Of a stretch of DNA of 28,370 nucleotides, positions 22,803 to 28,370 are shown piece by piece; position 1 is the stretch's first letter; every line of letters starts with the position of its first letter. The notes beneath the pieces are model-generated. The model did no database searches and was not told the origin of the DNA. It saw only the letters and a list, made by a program, of their open reading frames with translations. Origin of the DNA: Lachnospiraceae bacterium UBA7729 (lineage in GTDB: Bacteria; Bacillota; Clostridia; Lachnospirales; Lachnospiraceae); the NCBI GenBank assembly GCA_002482005.1, contig DLFD01000079.1, positions 1-28,370 on the forward strand, in the 5' to 3' direction. Both the position numbers and the translations under genes were made by a program.

Positions 22803-23626
22803 AAAAGAAGATTGTATTTCTCCCTTACGATTTTGATACCGCCATCGGCATTACAAATGAAGGTGTGCTTGCGTTTTCATATAATCTGGAAGATACGGAT
22901 AAAACAGCATCCGGGGCGGATGTCTTTAACGGGCAGCAGAGCGTGTTATGGAAAAACATGCGAGCTGCCTTTTTTGATGAGATGAAGGCCATGTACCAGA
23001 ATCTTCGCTCAACCGGAAAGCTGAGCTATGAGAAGGTAGAGCGGATGTTTGAAGAGCATCAGGAGAAATGGCCGGAAGCGATCTTCAACGAGGATGCCTG
23101 GTTCAAATACCTGACCCCGCTGGTTAAGAAGGGCAATGCGTCCTATCTCTCGATGCTGCAGGGTTCGAAAGCAGAGCAGCGGAAGTGGTGGCTCTATAAC
23201 CGTTTCCGCTATATCGATTCCAAGTATAACGCGGGCGATGCTCTGTCGGATGTCATTACCGTTCGTGGCTATGCAAAAGCAGATATCACAATCGAGCCGT
23301 ATGCGGATGTGTATGCCAGCATCAAGTATGGTTCCTATCTGGTGCAGGAGCGATCAGCGCGTAACACAAAGACAACGCTCCCTTGTCCACTCGATAACGT
23401 GAACGATACAGAAATCTATATTTACAGCGCCAGCCAGCTGGCGGATGTGGGAGACCTGTCCGGCCTGATGGTTGGCTACGCAGATTTCTCAAAGGCGGTG
23501 AAGCTGCAGGCTCTAAAGATCGGCGATGAAGCTGAAACCTACAGCAACGGAAACCTGACGGAGCTGTATCTTGGTAATAATGAGCTTCTGCGTACGATCG
23601 ATGTCAGAAATTGCCCGATGCTTTAA
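22799..23626 (+). CDS. Tail protein, CotH-domain second part
   Basis: 275 residues that continue the CotH kinase-like domain: MKKKIVFLPYDFDTAIGITN carries the conserved PYDFDTAIG motif, then VLAFSYNLEDTDK, SVLWKNMRAAFFDEMKAMYQ, WPEAIFNEDAWFKYLTPLVK, AEQRKWWLYNRFRYIDSKYN and KTTLPCPLDNVNDTEIYIY. The C-terminal ~40 residues begin a leucine-rich stretch (ALKIGDEAETYSNGNLTELY) that stops abruptly at TAA 23624-23626 after NCPML, while the same frame continues coding for 555 more codons. The start is ATG 22799 with AGGAGGGG six bases upstream. CotH-fold proteins are atypical protein kinases of spore coats; a role in phage tails is unproven. Confidence 0.85.
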   Translation: MKKKIVFLPYDFDTAIGITNEGVLAFSYNLEDTDKTASGADVFNGQQSVLWKNMRAAFFDEMKAMYQNLRSTGKLSYEKVERMFEEHQEKWPEAIFNEDAWFKYLTPLVKKGNASYLSMLQGSKAEQRKWWLYNRFRYIDSKYNAGDALSDVITVRGYAKADITIEPYADVYASIKYGSYLVQERSARNTKTTLPCPLDNVNDTEIYIYSASQLADVGDLSGLMVGYADFSKAVKLQALKIGDEAETYSNGNLTELYLGNNELLRTIDVRNCPML

Positions 23627-25291
23627 CAGGCTGTAGATCTGTCTGGCTGCGCGAATATCGAGCACATCTATTTCGATGGCACGGCGATCACCGGTCTGGA
23701 TCTTCCGAAGGGCGGCATCATCAAGACGCTGCACCTGCCGGGAACACTGGCCAACCTGTCTGTCATCGGCCATGCCGGGATCACAGACTTTGTTCTGCCC
23801 TCTGTGGCAAGAGTCTCTACACTGCGGCTTGAGAATAATGGCGATTCGATAGATTCGAAGGGCATCCTGAATGCGCTGAATGCCGGTTCCCGTGTCCGGG
23901 TGATCGGTTTTGTCTGGCATGTGGATACTGACGAAGATATCACAGAGATGCTGGACGTTCTGGACACCATGCGTGGTCTCAATGAAACCGGCGGCAATGA
24001 AGAGAAGGCGCAGATGCTTGGAACGATTGAGATCGATACAGTCTCCGGCGCTGTCCTTCTGGATACCAGGCTGCGTTATCCGGATATCACGATTTCTTAT
24101 GAGCACGTGAACAGCCATTGCTATTTCTATAGCTGGGATGGGACGGAGGTTTTGTATACGGCTGACAGCAGTGACGGAGCGAATGTCGAGTACGGCGGGG
24201 TTACACCAGAGAAGCCGGAAACAGAAGCAGCCACATACACTTTCGAAGGCTGGTCGCGGATCATGGGAAGTGACACCATACAGGATGACGCGATGAGGAC
24301 TGTTATTGAAGACAGGATTCTTTATCCAGTATTCAGTCCTTCCATCAAGACCTTCACCGTCAGGTATTATTCTGACAGCAAGCTCCTGCAGACTATTACA
24401 GATGTACCTTATGGATCGAGAGCTCTTTATACAGGTAATAATCCAAGTAAAACCGGTGTGTCTGATCCGACAGAGTATGTATTTACAGGATGGGATGTGC
24501 CGACTACGGATGTCCGCAGCGATATGGACGTTCATGCGGTCTTCCAATATATCGGCTATGACTATAAGCACCTGCTTCAGGGTACGCTGGAGGGCACGTA
24601 TGTCAACAACCGGGTGACGGCTGTTTCGATCCGTGCGTTCCAGAACATGGATAAGCTGGTTGAAGTACAGATGGACAGCCTTCTTACCATACCTGAGTCC
24701 TGCTTCACCAGCTGTGACAATCTCAAAAAGGTGACCTGTGCCTCCGCTACTGAGATCAGAGGATCGGCATTTGGCAGTAACTGTGGGGTTGAAGAGGTAG
24801 ATATGCCGAGTATGAAAAAACTCAATAGTTCTGCGTTCTCAGGCTCAAAGCTCAAAAGCGTAAATATGCCAAAGCTCACCACGGTTGGTATTTATGCCTT
24901 CCAGTATAACAGGCAGTTGGAAGAGGTTCATTTCGCAATATTGACTACAATTGACCAGCTGGTATTCAACGGCTGCAGCAGTCTGAAAACGATCGATATT
25001 CCGAAAATAGTCAGCATAGGTAACAGCGCTTTTGCCAATTGTACATCGTTGGAGGAGATGGAATTTCCGGCATCAATTAGAAGTATCGATACAAATGCAT
25101 TCGGAAGCGATACCGCTTTGCGCACCGTTATTTTCAGAAGCAGCACGATGAACTATCTTGCATATAATGCGTTCAATAAATGCACAAACCTGACGGATAT
25201 CTATGTGCCATGGGCAGAAGGTGACGTCGGCGGAGCTCCTTGGGGCGCGACAAATGCCACAATTCATTATGGCGGAGAATGGGAGGTGTAA
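23627..25291 (+). CDS. Tail protein, C-terminal leucine-rich-repeat part (after in-frame TAA)
   Basis: 554 residues in the same frame as the preceding ORF, from QAVDLSGCANIEHIYFDGTA directly after the ochre codon. It has no credible start; the first usable ones (such as GTG 23804) lack a ribosome site, so it is a continuation of the preceding protein, either separated by a nonsense mutation or reached by read-through. Content: LRR-like strands; a region with two InlB/Listeria-Bacteroides-type repeats (ATYTFEGWSRIMGSD and FTVRYYSDSKLLQT to EYVFTGWDVPTTD); then BspA-type LRR_5 repeats (AFQNMDKLVEVQMDSLLTIP, FANCTSLEEMEFPASIRSID). It ends with a cap VPWAEGDVGGAPWGATNATI. It is probably the receptor-contact end of the tail fibre. 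Confidence 0.75.
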   Translation, partial: QAVDLSGCANIEHIYFDGTAITGLDLPKGGIIKTLHLPGTLANLSVIGHAGITDFVLPSVARVSTLRLENNGDSIDSKGILNALNAGSRVRVIGFVWHVDTDEDITEMLDVLDTMRGLNETGGNEEKAQMLGTIEIDTVSGAVLLDTRLRYPDITISYEHVNSHCYFYSWDGTEVLYTADSSDGANVEYGGVTPEKPETEAATYTFEGWSRIMGSDTIQDDAMRTVIEDRILYPVFSPSIKTFTVRYYSDSKLLQTITDVPYGSRALYTGNNPSKTGVSDPTEYVFTGWDVPTTDVRSDMDVHAVFQYIGYDYKHLLQGTLEGTYVNNRVTAVSIRAFQNMDKLVEVQMDSLLTIPESCFTSCDNLKKVTCASATEIRGSAFGSNCGVEEVDMPSMKKLNSSAFSGSKLKSVNMPKLTTVGIYAFQYNRQLEEVHFAILTTIDQLVFNGCSSLKTIDIPKIVSIGNSAFANCTSLEEMEFPASIRSIDTNAFGSDTALRTVIFRSSTMNYLAYNAFNKCTNLTDIYVPWAEGDVGGAPWGATNATIHYGGEWEV

Positions 25292-25294
25292 GAC

Positions 25295-26047
25295 GTGGCG
25301 GTAGTGGAAAAAACAGTAGATATCATTGGAGATGAGGCTTTCAGTGACATGATCCTTGCAAAGGCCGTCCCGGAGAATTATCCGGTAGACATGTATGATG
25401 ATCTGGCCACATCCCTGCGGGAATATGCATTATACGCCATGACGGGGCTGCAGTCAGTGAGATTTACAAGTGTGACGAAGGTGGGCAACTATGCTCTTGC
25501 AAACTGTGCTTCGCTCAAATCCATCGAGATGGAAAAATGCACACAAGTAGGGGATAACGCCTTCTATGACTGTCTGGAATTGGATAGTGTTGAAATGCCG
25601 CTCCTCCAGTCAGCCACAACTCGTTCGTTTGCTTTGTCATCTGCGAATGGGCAGGATAAACTCAAAACCCTTAATCTGCCGAAACTCAGCTCCTTCGGAG
25701 GCTCCATGCTTGCAAACAGGAAAAACCTGGAGACGGTCGTAGCGCCCAAGGCAACTCAAGTAGGCGTCAATTCATTCTATGGGTGTACCTCGTTAACGCA
25801 GATCGATTTGCCCTCTGTAGTAACGGTTAATAGTGAGCCATTTAAAAACTGCACAGGGTTACAGGTGATCAACTTTGGGAAGACGGTTACTTCAATGAAT
25901 GCGAGTGCGTTTGGCAGTATGCCGGACGGAGTCATCATCAATGTACCGTGGGCCGAAGACGAAGTGTCTGGCGCTCCCTGGGGTGGAACCGGTGTAATTA
26001 TCAATTATGACGTTCCGTACAGCGGGACGGTACCCATGCCGACATAA
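25295..26047 (+). CDS. BspA-type leucine-rich-repeat tail protein
   Basis: 250-residue LRR_5 protein starting at GTG 25295, with GGGAGGTG just upstream inside the end of the previous gene. Repeats include YALYAMTGLQSVRFTSVTKV, YALANCASLKSIEMEKCTQV, AFYDCLELDSVEMPLLQSAT and SFYGCTSLTQIDLPSVVTVN. It ends with the same cap as the preceding protein (VPWAEDEVSGAPWGGTGVII), showing the two are related by duplication. It has no signal peptide or anchor, so it should be virion-associated rather than host-secreted. It probably works with the large tail protein in receptor contact. Confidence 0.85.
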   Translation: MAVVEKTVDIIGDEAFSDMILAKAVPENYPVDMYDDLATSLREYALYAMTGLQSVRFTSVTKVGNYALANCASLKSIEMEKCTQVGDNAFYDCLELDSVEMPLLQSATTRSFALSSANGQDKLKTLNLPKLSSFGGSMLANRKNLETVVAPKATQVGVNSFYGCTSLTQIDLPSVVTVNSEPFKNCTGLQVINFGKTVTSMNASAFGSMPDGVIINVPWAEDEVSGAPWGGTGVIINYDVPYSGTVPMPT

Positions 26048-26061
26048 GAAAGGAGGAGCAT

Positions 26062-26304
26062 ATGAAACGTAAGAATCTTTATAAGTATGAGTGTAACGAA
26101 GGCGGATATACCGTCTCACCGGAAAAGCCACCGGAGGGAAAAGACTTCTGGCGCAGATACCGGCTCATTGCCGACGAAGGAAAAGCAATCACCGATGGCG
26201 AGATTATCACACAGGTGATCGATGTAAAGTCTTATGCCGGATGGCGAGATTGTGATCTGCCACCGGATGATACAGAGGAAACTATTGTTCAGGGCATCCA
26301 GTGA
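26062..26304 (+). CDS. Small tail-region protein, 80 aa
   Basis: 80-residue hypothetical protein starting MKRKNLYKYECNEGGYTVSP, with AAAGGAGGAGC upstream. Small acidic/aromatic proteins of this kind sit between tail-fibre and holin genes in many Firmicute prophages (XkdX-like position) but I cannot match a family. The C-terminal codons lie in the left arm of a terminator hairpin. Confidence 0.7.
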   Translation: MKRKNLYKYECNEGGYTVSPEKPPEGKDFWRRYRLIADEGKAITDGEIITQVIDVKSYAGWRDCDLPPDDTEETIVQGIQ

Positions 26305-26317
26305 TGGGTGCCTTTTT
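26293..26317 (+). terminator. Terminator-like hairpin before the holin gene
   Basis: GGCATCC (26293-26299) pairs with GGGTGCC (26306-26312, one G-U pair), followed by TTTTT. It could reduce transcription from tail into lysis genes. Confidence 0.72.
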
Positions 26318-26344
26318 CAATGCAAAGAAAGAGAGGTAACGGAC

Positions 26345-26761
26345 ATGAAGGAATTTTGGACAACGATTCAGGTGATCTTCACCGGGGTCGGCGGCTGGCT
26401 GGGGTATTTTCTTGGCGGATGCGACGGGCTGCTGTATGCGCTCGTACTCTTCGTGGTTGTCGACTACATTACTGGGGTGATGTGCGCGGCAGCGGATCAT
26501 AAGCTGTCTTCCGAGGTCGGCTTTAAGGGGATCTGCCGGAAGGTGCTGATCTTCCTGCTGGTCGGGATCGGCCATGTGCTTGATGCGCAGATCATCGGAA
26601 CCGGCAGCGTGCTGCGGACAGCAGTGATCTTTTTCTATCTGTCCAATGAAGGCGTGAGCCTTCTGGAGAACGCCGGACACCTGGGGCTCCCGATTCCGGA
26701 GAAACTGAAGGTGGTGCTGGAACAGCTCCATGACAGGGCAGAAAAAGATGGTGACGAATGA
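26345..26761 (+). CDS. Phage holin (phi105/toxin-secretion holin family)
   Basis: 138-residue holin that permeabilises the membrane at the end of the lytic cycle. MKEFWTTIQVIFTGVGGWLG, then YFLGGCDGLLYALVLFVVVD, YITGVMCAAADHKLSSEVGF, KGICRKVLIFLLVGIGHVLD and VLRTAVIFFYLSNEGVSLLE are the family's signature order, giving three to four membrane segments. The C-terminus (PIPEKLKVVLEQLHDRAEKD) is the usual charged tail. ATG 26345 is preceded by AGAGAGGTAACGGAC. Confidence 0.93.
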   Translation: MKEFWTTIQVIFTGVGGWLGYFLGGCDGLLYALVLFVVVDYITGVMCAAADHKLSSEVGFKGICRKVLIFLLVGIGHVLDAQIIGTGSVLRTAVIFFYLSNEGVSLLENAGHLGLPIPEKLKVVLEQLHDRAEKDGDE

Positions 26762-26766
26762 TGTGG

Positions 26767-26798
26767 GGCGGGAGTGATCCCGCCTCCTGCTATTTTTT
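26767..26798 (+). terminator. Hairpin between holin and lysin genes
   Basis: GGCGGGA (26767-26773) and TCCCGCC (26778-26784) form a strong stem with a GTGA loop; the T-run (26793-26798) begins eight bases later, so termination is possible but not optimal. Confidence 0.55.
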
Positions 26799-26812
26799 AC
26801 GAAAGGACGGAA

Positions 26813-28321
26813 ATGACGATGGCTTATACAAATAGCAAACTTGTAGCTTATACAAAACTCTCCCCGAATCACTCGGGAGCGAGGACACACAGTATTGACC
26901 GGATCACGCCGCACTGTGTCGTGGGCCAGTGTACGGCGGAGGGCCTCGGTGACTGGTTTGCAAAATCCAGCACAAAGGCATCCAGCAACTATGGCATCGA
27001 CCGGGATGGACGTGTGGGCATGTATGTCGAGGAGAAAAACCGCAGCTGGTGTAGCTCCAGTAGTGCGAATGACCAACGGGCCGTCACGATCGAATGCGCC
27101 TCTGACACTTCGGAACCTTACGCTTTCCGGGATGTGGTCTATCAGAAGCTGATCACGCTCTGCATTGATATCTGCCGCCGGAACGGAAAGAACAAGCTGA
27201 TCTGGTTTGGCGATAAGGATAAGACGCTGAATTACTCCCCGAAATCCGGCGAGATGATCCTGACGGTGCACCGGTGGTTTGCAAACAAGTCGTGTCCGGG
27301 CAACTGGATGTATGCGAGGATGGGGGATCTGGCGACCAAGGTCACTGCCCAGCTTGGCGGAAGCACCGAGCAGAAAACGGAGGAGCAGATCAAAACCGGC
27401 GGCACGCAGGCATCTTCCCTGAAAGATCTGTCCGAGGCGGATGTGATCAAGAAGGTCGGCGCTCTGTTCACAGCGGACATGAAGAAATCCGGCATTCTGG
27501 CATCGGTATCGCTGGCACAGTTCATTCTGGAATCCGGATACGGGAAATCCGAACTGGCCCAGAATGCCAACAACTGCTTCGGCATGAAGAAATCCCTCTC
27601 CGGGAATACGTGGGCCGGATCTGCATGGGACGGCAAGTCCGTGTACACAAAGCAGACGAAGGAGCAGAACGCAGACGGTTCCTACGTGACCATCACGGCA
27701 GACTTCCGCAAATATCCCTGTATGGAGGATTCCATTGCCGATCACTCCGCCTACCTTCTGGGCGCGATGAACGGAAGCAAGCAGCGCTACACAGGACTGA
27801 AAGGGTGTACCGATTATAAGAAAGCTGTGCAGATCATCAAGGACGGCGGCTACGCGACAAGCCACAGTTATGTGAGCAATCTCTGTTCCATCATCGAGCG
27901 TTGGAATCTGACGCAGTATGATGCGGCAGAGGCAGCTCCATCGGCTCCGGCTGCAGATGCCTGGTACCGTGTCCGTAAGAGCTGGGGCGACGCCGCATCA
28001 CAGGTCGGCGCTTTCAAAGTGCTGGATAATGCGAAAGCCTGTGCGGATGAGCATCCAGGAACTTATGTGTTCGATCCGGACGGGGTGAAGATCTATACGC
28101 CGAAATCTTCGGTGGCGGTTCCCTTCCTCGTGAGGGTCAGCATCAACGACCTGAACATCCGCAAAGGCCCTGGCACGAACTTCGGAAAGACCGGGAAGTA
28201 CACAGGTATCGGCGTGTTCACGATCGTTGAGGTGGCAGACGGGCAGGGCAGCAGCTCCGGATGGGGGAGGCTTAAGTCCGGCGCGGGCTGGTGCAGCCTC
28301 GATTACTGCCAGAAAATCTGA
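26813..28321 (+). CDS. Bifunctional endolysin: amidase, glucosaminidase and SH3
   Basis: 502-residue cell-wall lytic enzyme. The N-terminal ~170 residues are an amidase_2/PGRP-type N-acetylmuramoyl-L-alanine amidase (DRITPHCVVGQCTAEGLGDW, ASSNYGIDRDGRVGMYVEEK, QRAVTIECASDTS, and HRWFANKSCPGNWMYARMGD, with zinc-ligand His and the HRxxxxKxCPG motif). The central part is a glucosaminidase/flagellar-type muramidase (ASVSLAQFILESGYGKSELA, NNCFGMKKSLSGNTW, then DSIADHSAYLLGAMNGSKQR). The C-terminus has a bacterial SH3 domain (VRVSINDLNIRKGPGTNFGK to the end) for wall binding. It starts at ATG 26813 (GAAAGGACGG upstream), with ATG 26819 as an alternative. It has no signal peptide, so release depends on the adjacent holin. 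Confidence 0.95.
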   Translation: MTMAYTNSKLVAYTKLSPNHSGARTHSIDRITPHCVVGQCTAEGLGDWFAKSSTKASSNYGIDRDGRVGMYVEEKNRSWCSSSSANDQRAVTIECASDTSEPYAFRDVVYQKLITLCIDICRRNGKNKLIWFGDKDKTLNYSPKSGEMILTVHRWFANKSCPGNWMYARMGDLATKVTAQLGGSTEQKTEEQIKTGGTQASSLKDLSEADVIKKVGALFTADMKKSGILASVSLAQFILESGYGKSELAQNANNCFGMKKSLSGNTWAGSAWDGKSVYTKQTKEQNADGSYVTITADFRKYPCMEDSIADHSAYLLGAMNGSKQRYTGLKGCTDYKKAVQIIKDGGYATSHSYVSNLCSIIERWNLTQYDAAEAAPSAPAADAWYRVRKSWGDAASQVGAFKVLDNAKACADEHPGTYVFDPDGVKIYTPKSSVAVPFLVRVSINDLNIRKGPGTNFGKTGKYTGIGVFTIVEVADGQGSSSGWGRLKSGAGWCSLDYCQKI

Positions 28322-28329
28322 CGCACAGC

Positions 28330-28350
28330 CTTGTCGGTAATCGACAAATG
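28330..28350 (+). other. Inverted repeat after the lysin gene
   Basis: TTGTCG-GTAAT-CGACAA, a 6-bp stem with a 5-base loop, lies just past the lysin stop. There is no T-run, so it may be a regulatory or recombination-related site, or chance. The window ends 20 bases later. Confidence 0.35.
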
Positions 28351-28370
28351 ACAGGAAAACAGAGGGCCGG

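Noticed and set aside
23600..26050. Diversity-generating retroelement target at the tail-fibre end
   Set aside because: No reverse transcriptase, template repeat or matched variable repeat is present in the window; variability cannot be judged from one sequence.
26282..27865. 527-codon reverse-strand frame opposite holin and lysin
   Set aside because: It spans two well-identified plus-strand genes plus the intergenic hairpin; it is explained by codon bias, with no start signal or family pattern.
1..28370. tRNA genes or attachment sites
   Set aside because: No cloverleaf-like sequence or flanking direct repeat was recognised; the prophage ends are probably outside the window.

Overview
The window holds most of the late (structural and lysis) half of a siphovirus-type prophage. 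All late genes but one cassette read left to right. Strong AGGAGG-type ribosome sites, moderate GC, the family types (P27-like small terminase, HK97 portal/protease/capsid, phi13-type major tail protein, BppU/CotH/BspA tail-tip proteins, amidase plus glucosaminidase lysin) and a CptN-like toxin point to a Gram-positive gut anaerobe of the Clostridia, most likely Lachnospiraceae. The host assignment is an inference from families and signals, not a database match. No integrase, repressor or replication genes lie in the window.

Layout. 1-1710: an IS5/IS1182-type DDE transposase followed directly by what may be the 3' stub of another gene. 1680-2700: three small uncharacterised genes; two are preceded by near-identical ~110-bp promoter/leader copies. 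Hairpin terminators close this block. 2717-9437: packaging and head genes: small terminase, large terminase carrying a 342-residue intein in its Walker A motif, a 27-residue membrane peptide, portal, ClpP-like protease and HK97-type capsid. 9459-11453: four head-tail connector/completion genes and the major tail protein. 11469-12022: tail assembly chaperone with an A AAA AAC -1 frameshift site. 12024-12920, opposite strand: a complete type III (RNA antitoxin/protein toxin) cassette. 12953-19294: zinc-ribbon protein, tape measure, distal tail protein (with an in-frame amber codon) and tail endopeptidase-like protein. 19291-26047: a very large tail-tip/receptor-binding protein, now in pieces, plus a second leucine-rich-repeat protein. 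26062-28321: a small protein, holin and bifunctional lysin.

Most notable is the type III toxin-antitoxin cassette lodged antisense between the tail chaperone and tape-measure genes. It has a sigma-A promoter, a 5' hairpin, two 48-nt repeats whose differences are compensatory within an H-type pseudoknot, an intrinsic terminator, and then the toxin gene with its own ribosome site and terminator. This is the classic regulatory architecture of ToxIN/CptIN systems and probably a phage-defence or prophage-maintenance cargo. The system class is known. Its place in a late tail operon, the small array and the toxin's C-terminal extension are what look new.

Other unusual points: the terminase intein carries the Trp/Cys/Thr signature of class 3 inteins, with Gln rather than Cys at position 1, and has lost one catalytic Asp of its homing endonuclease. 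The CotH-type tail protein is cut in two by a 28-codon membrane-peptide ORF using ATGA stop/start overlaps on both sides. The same protein is cut again by an in-frame ochre codon. The prophage may therefore be partly decayed or may use recoding; sequence alone does not decide between these.
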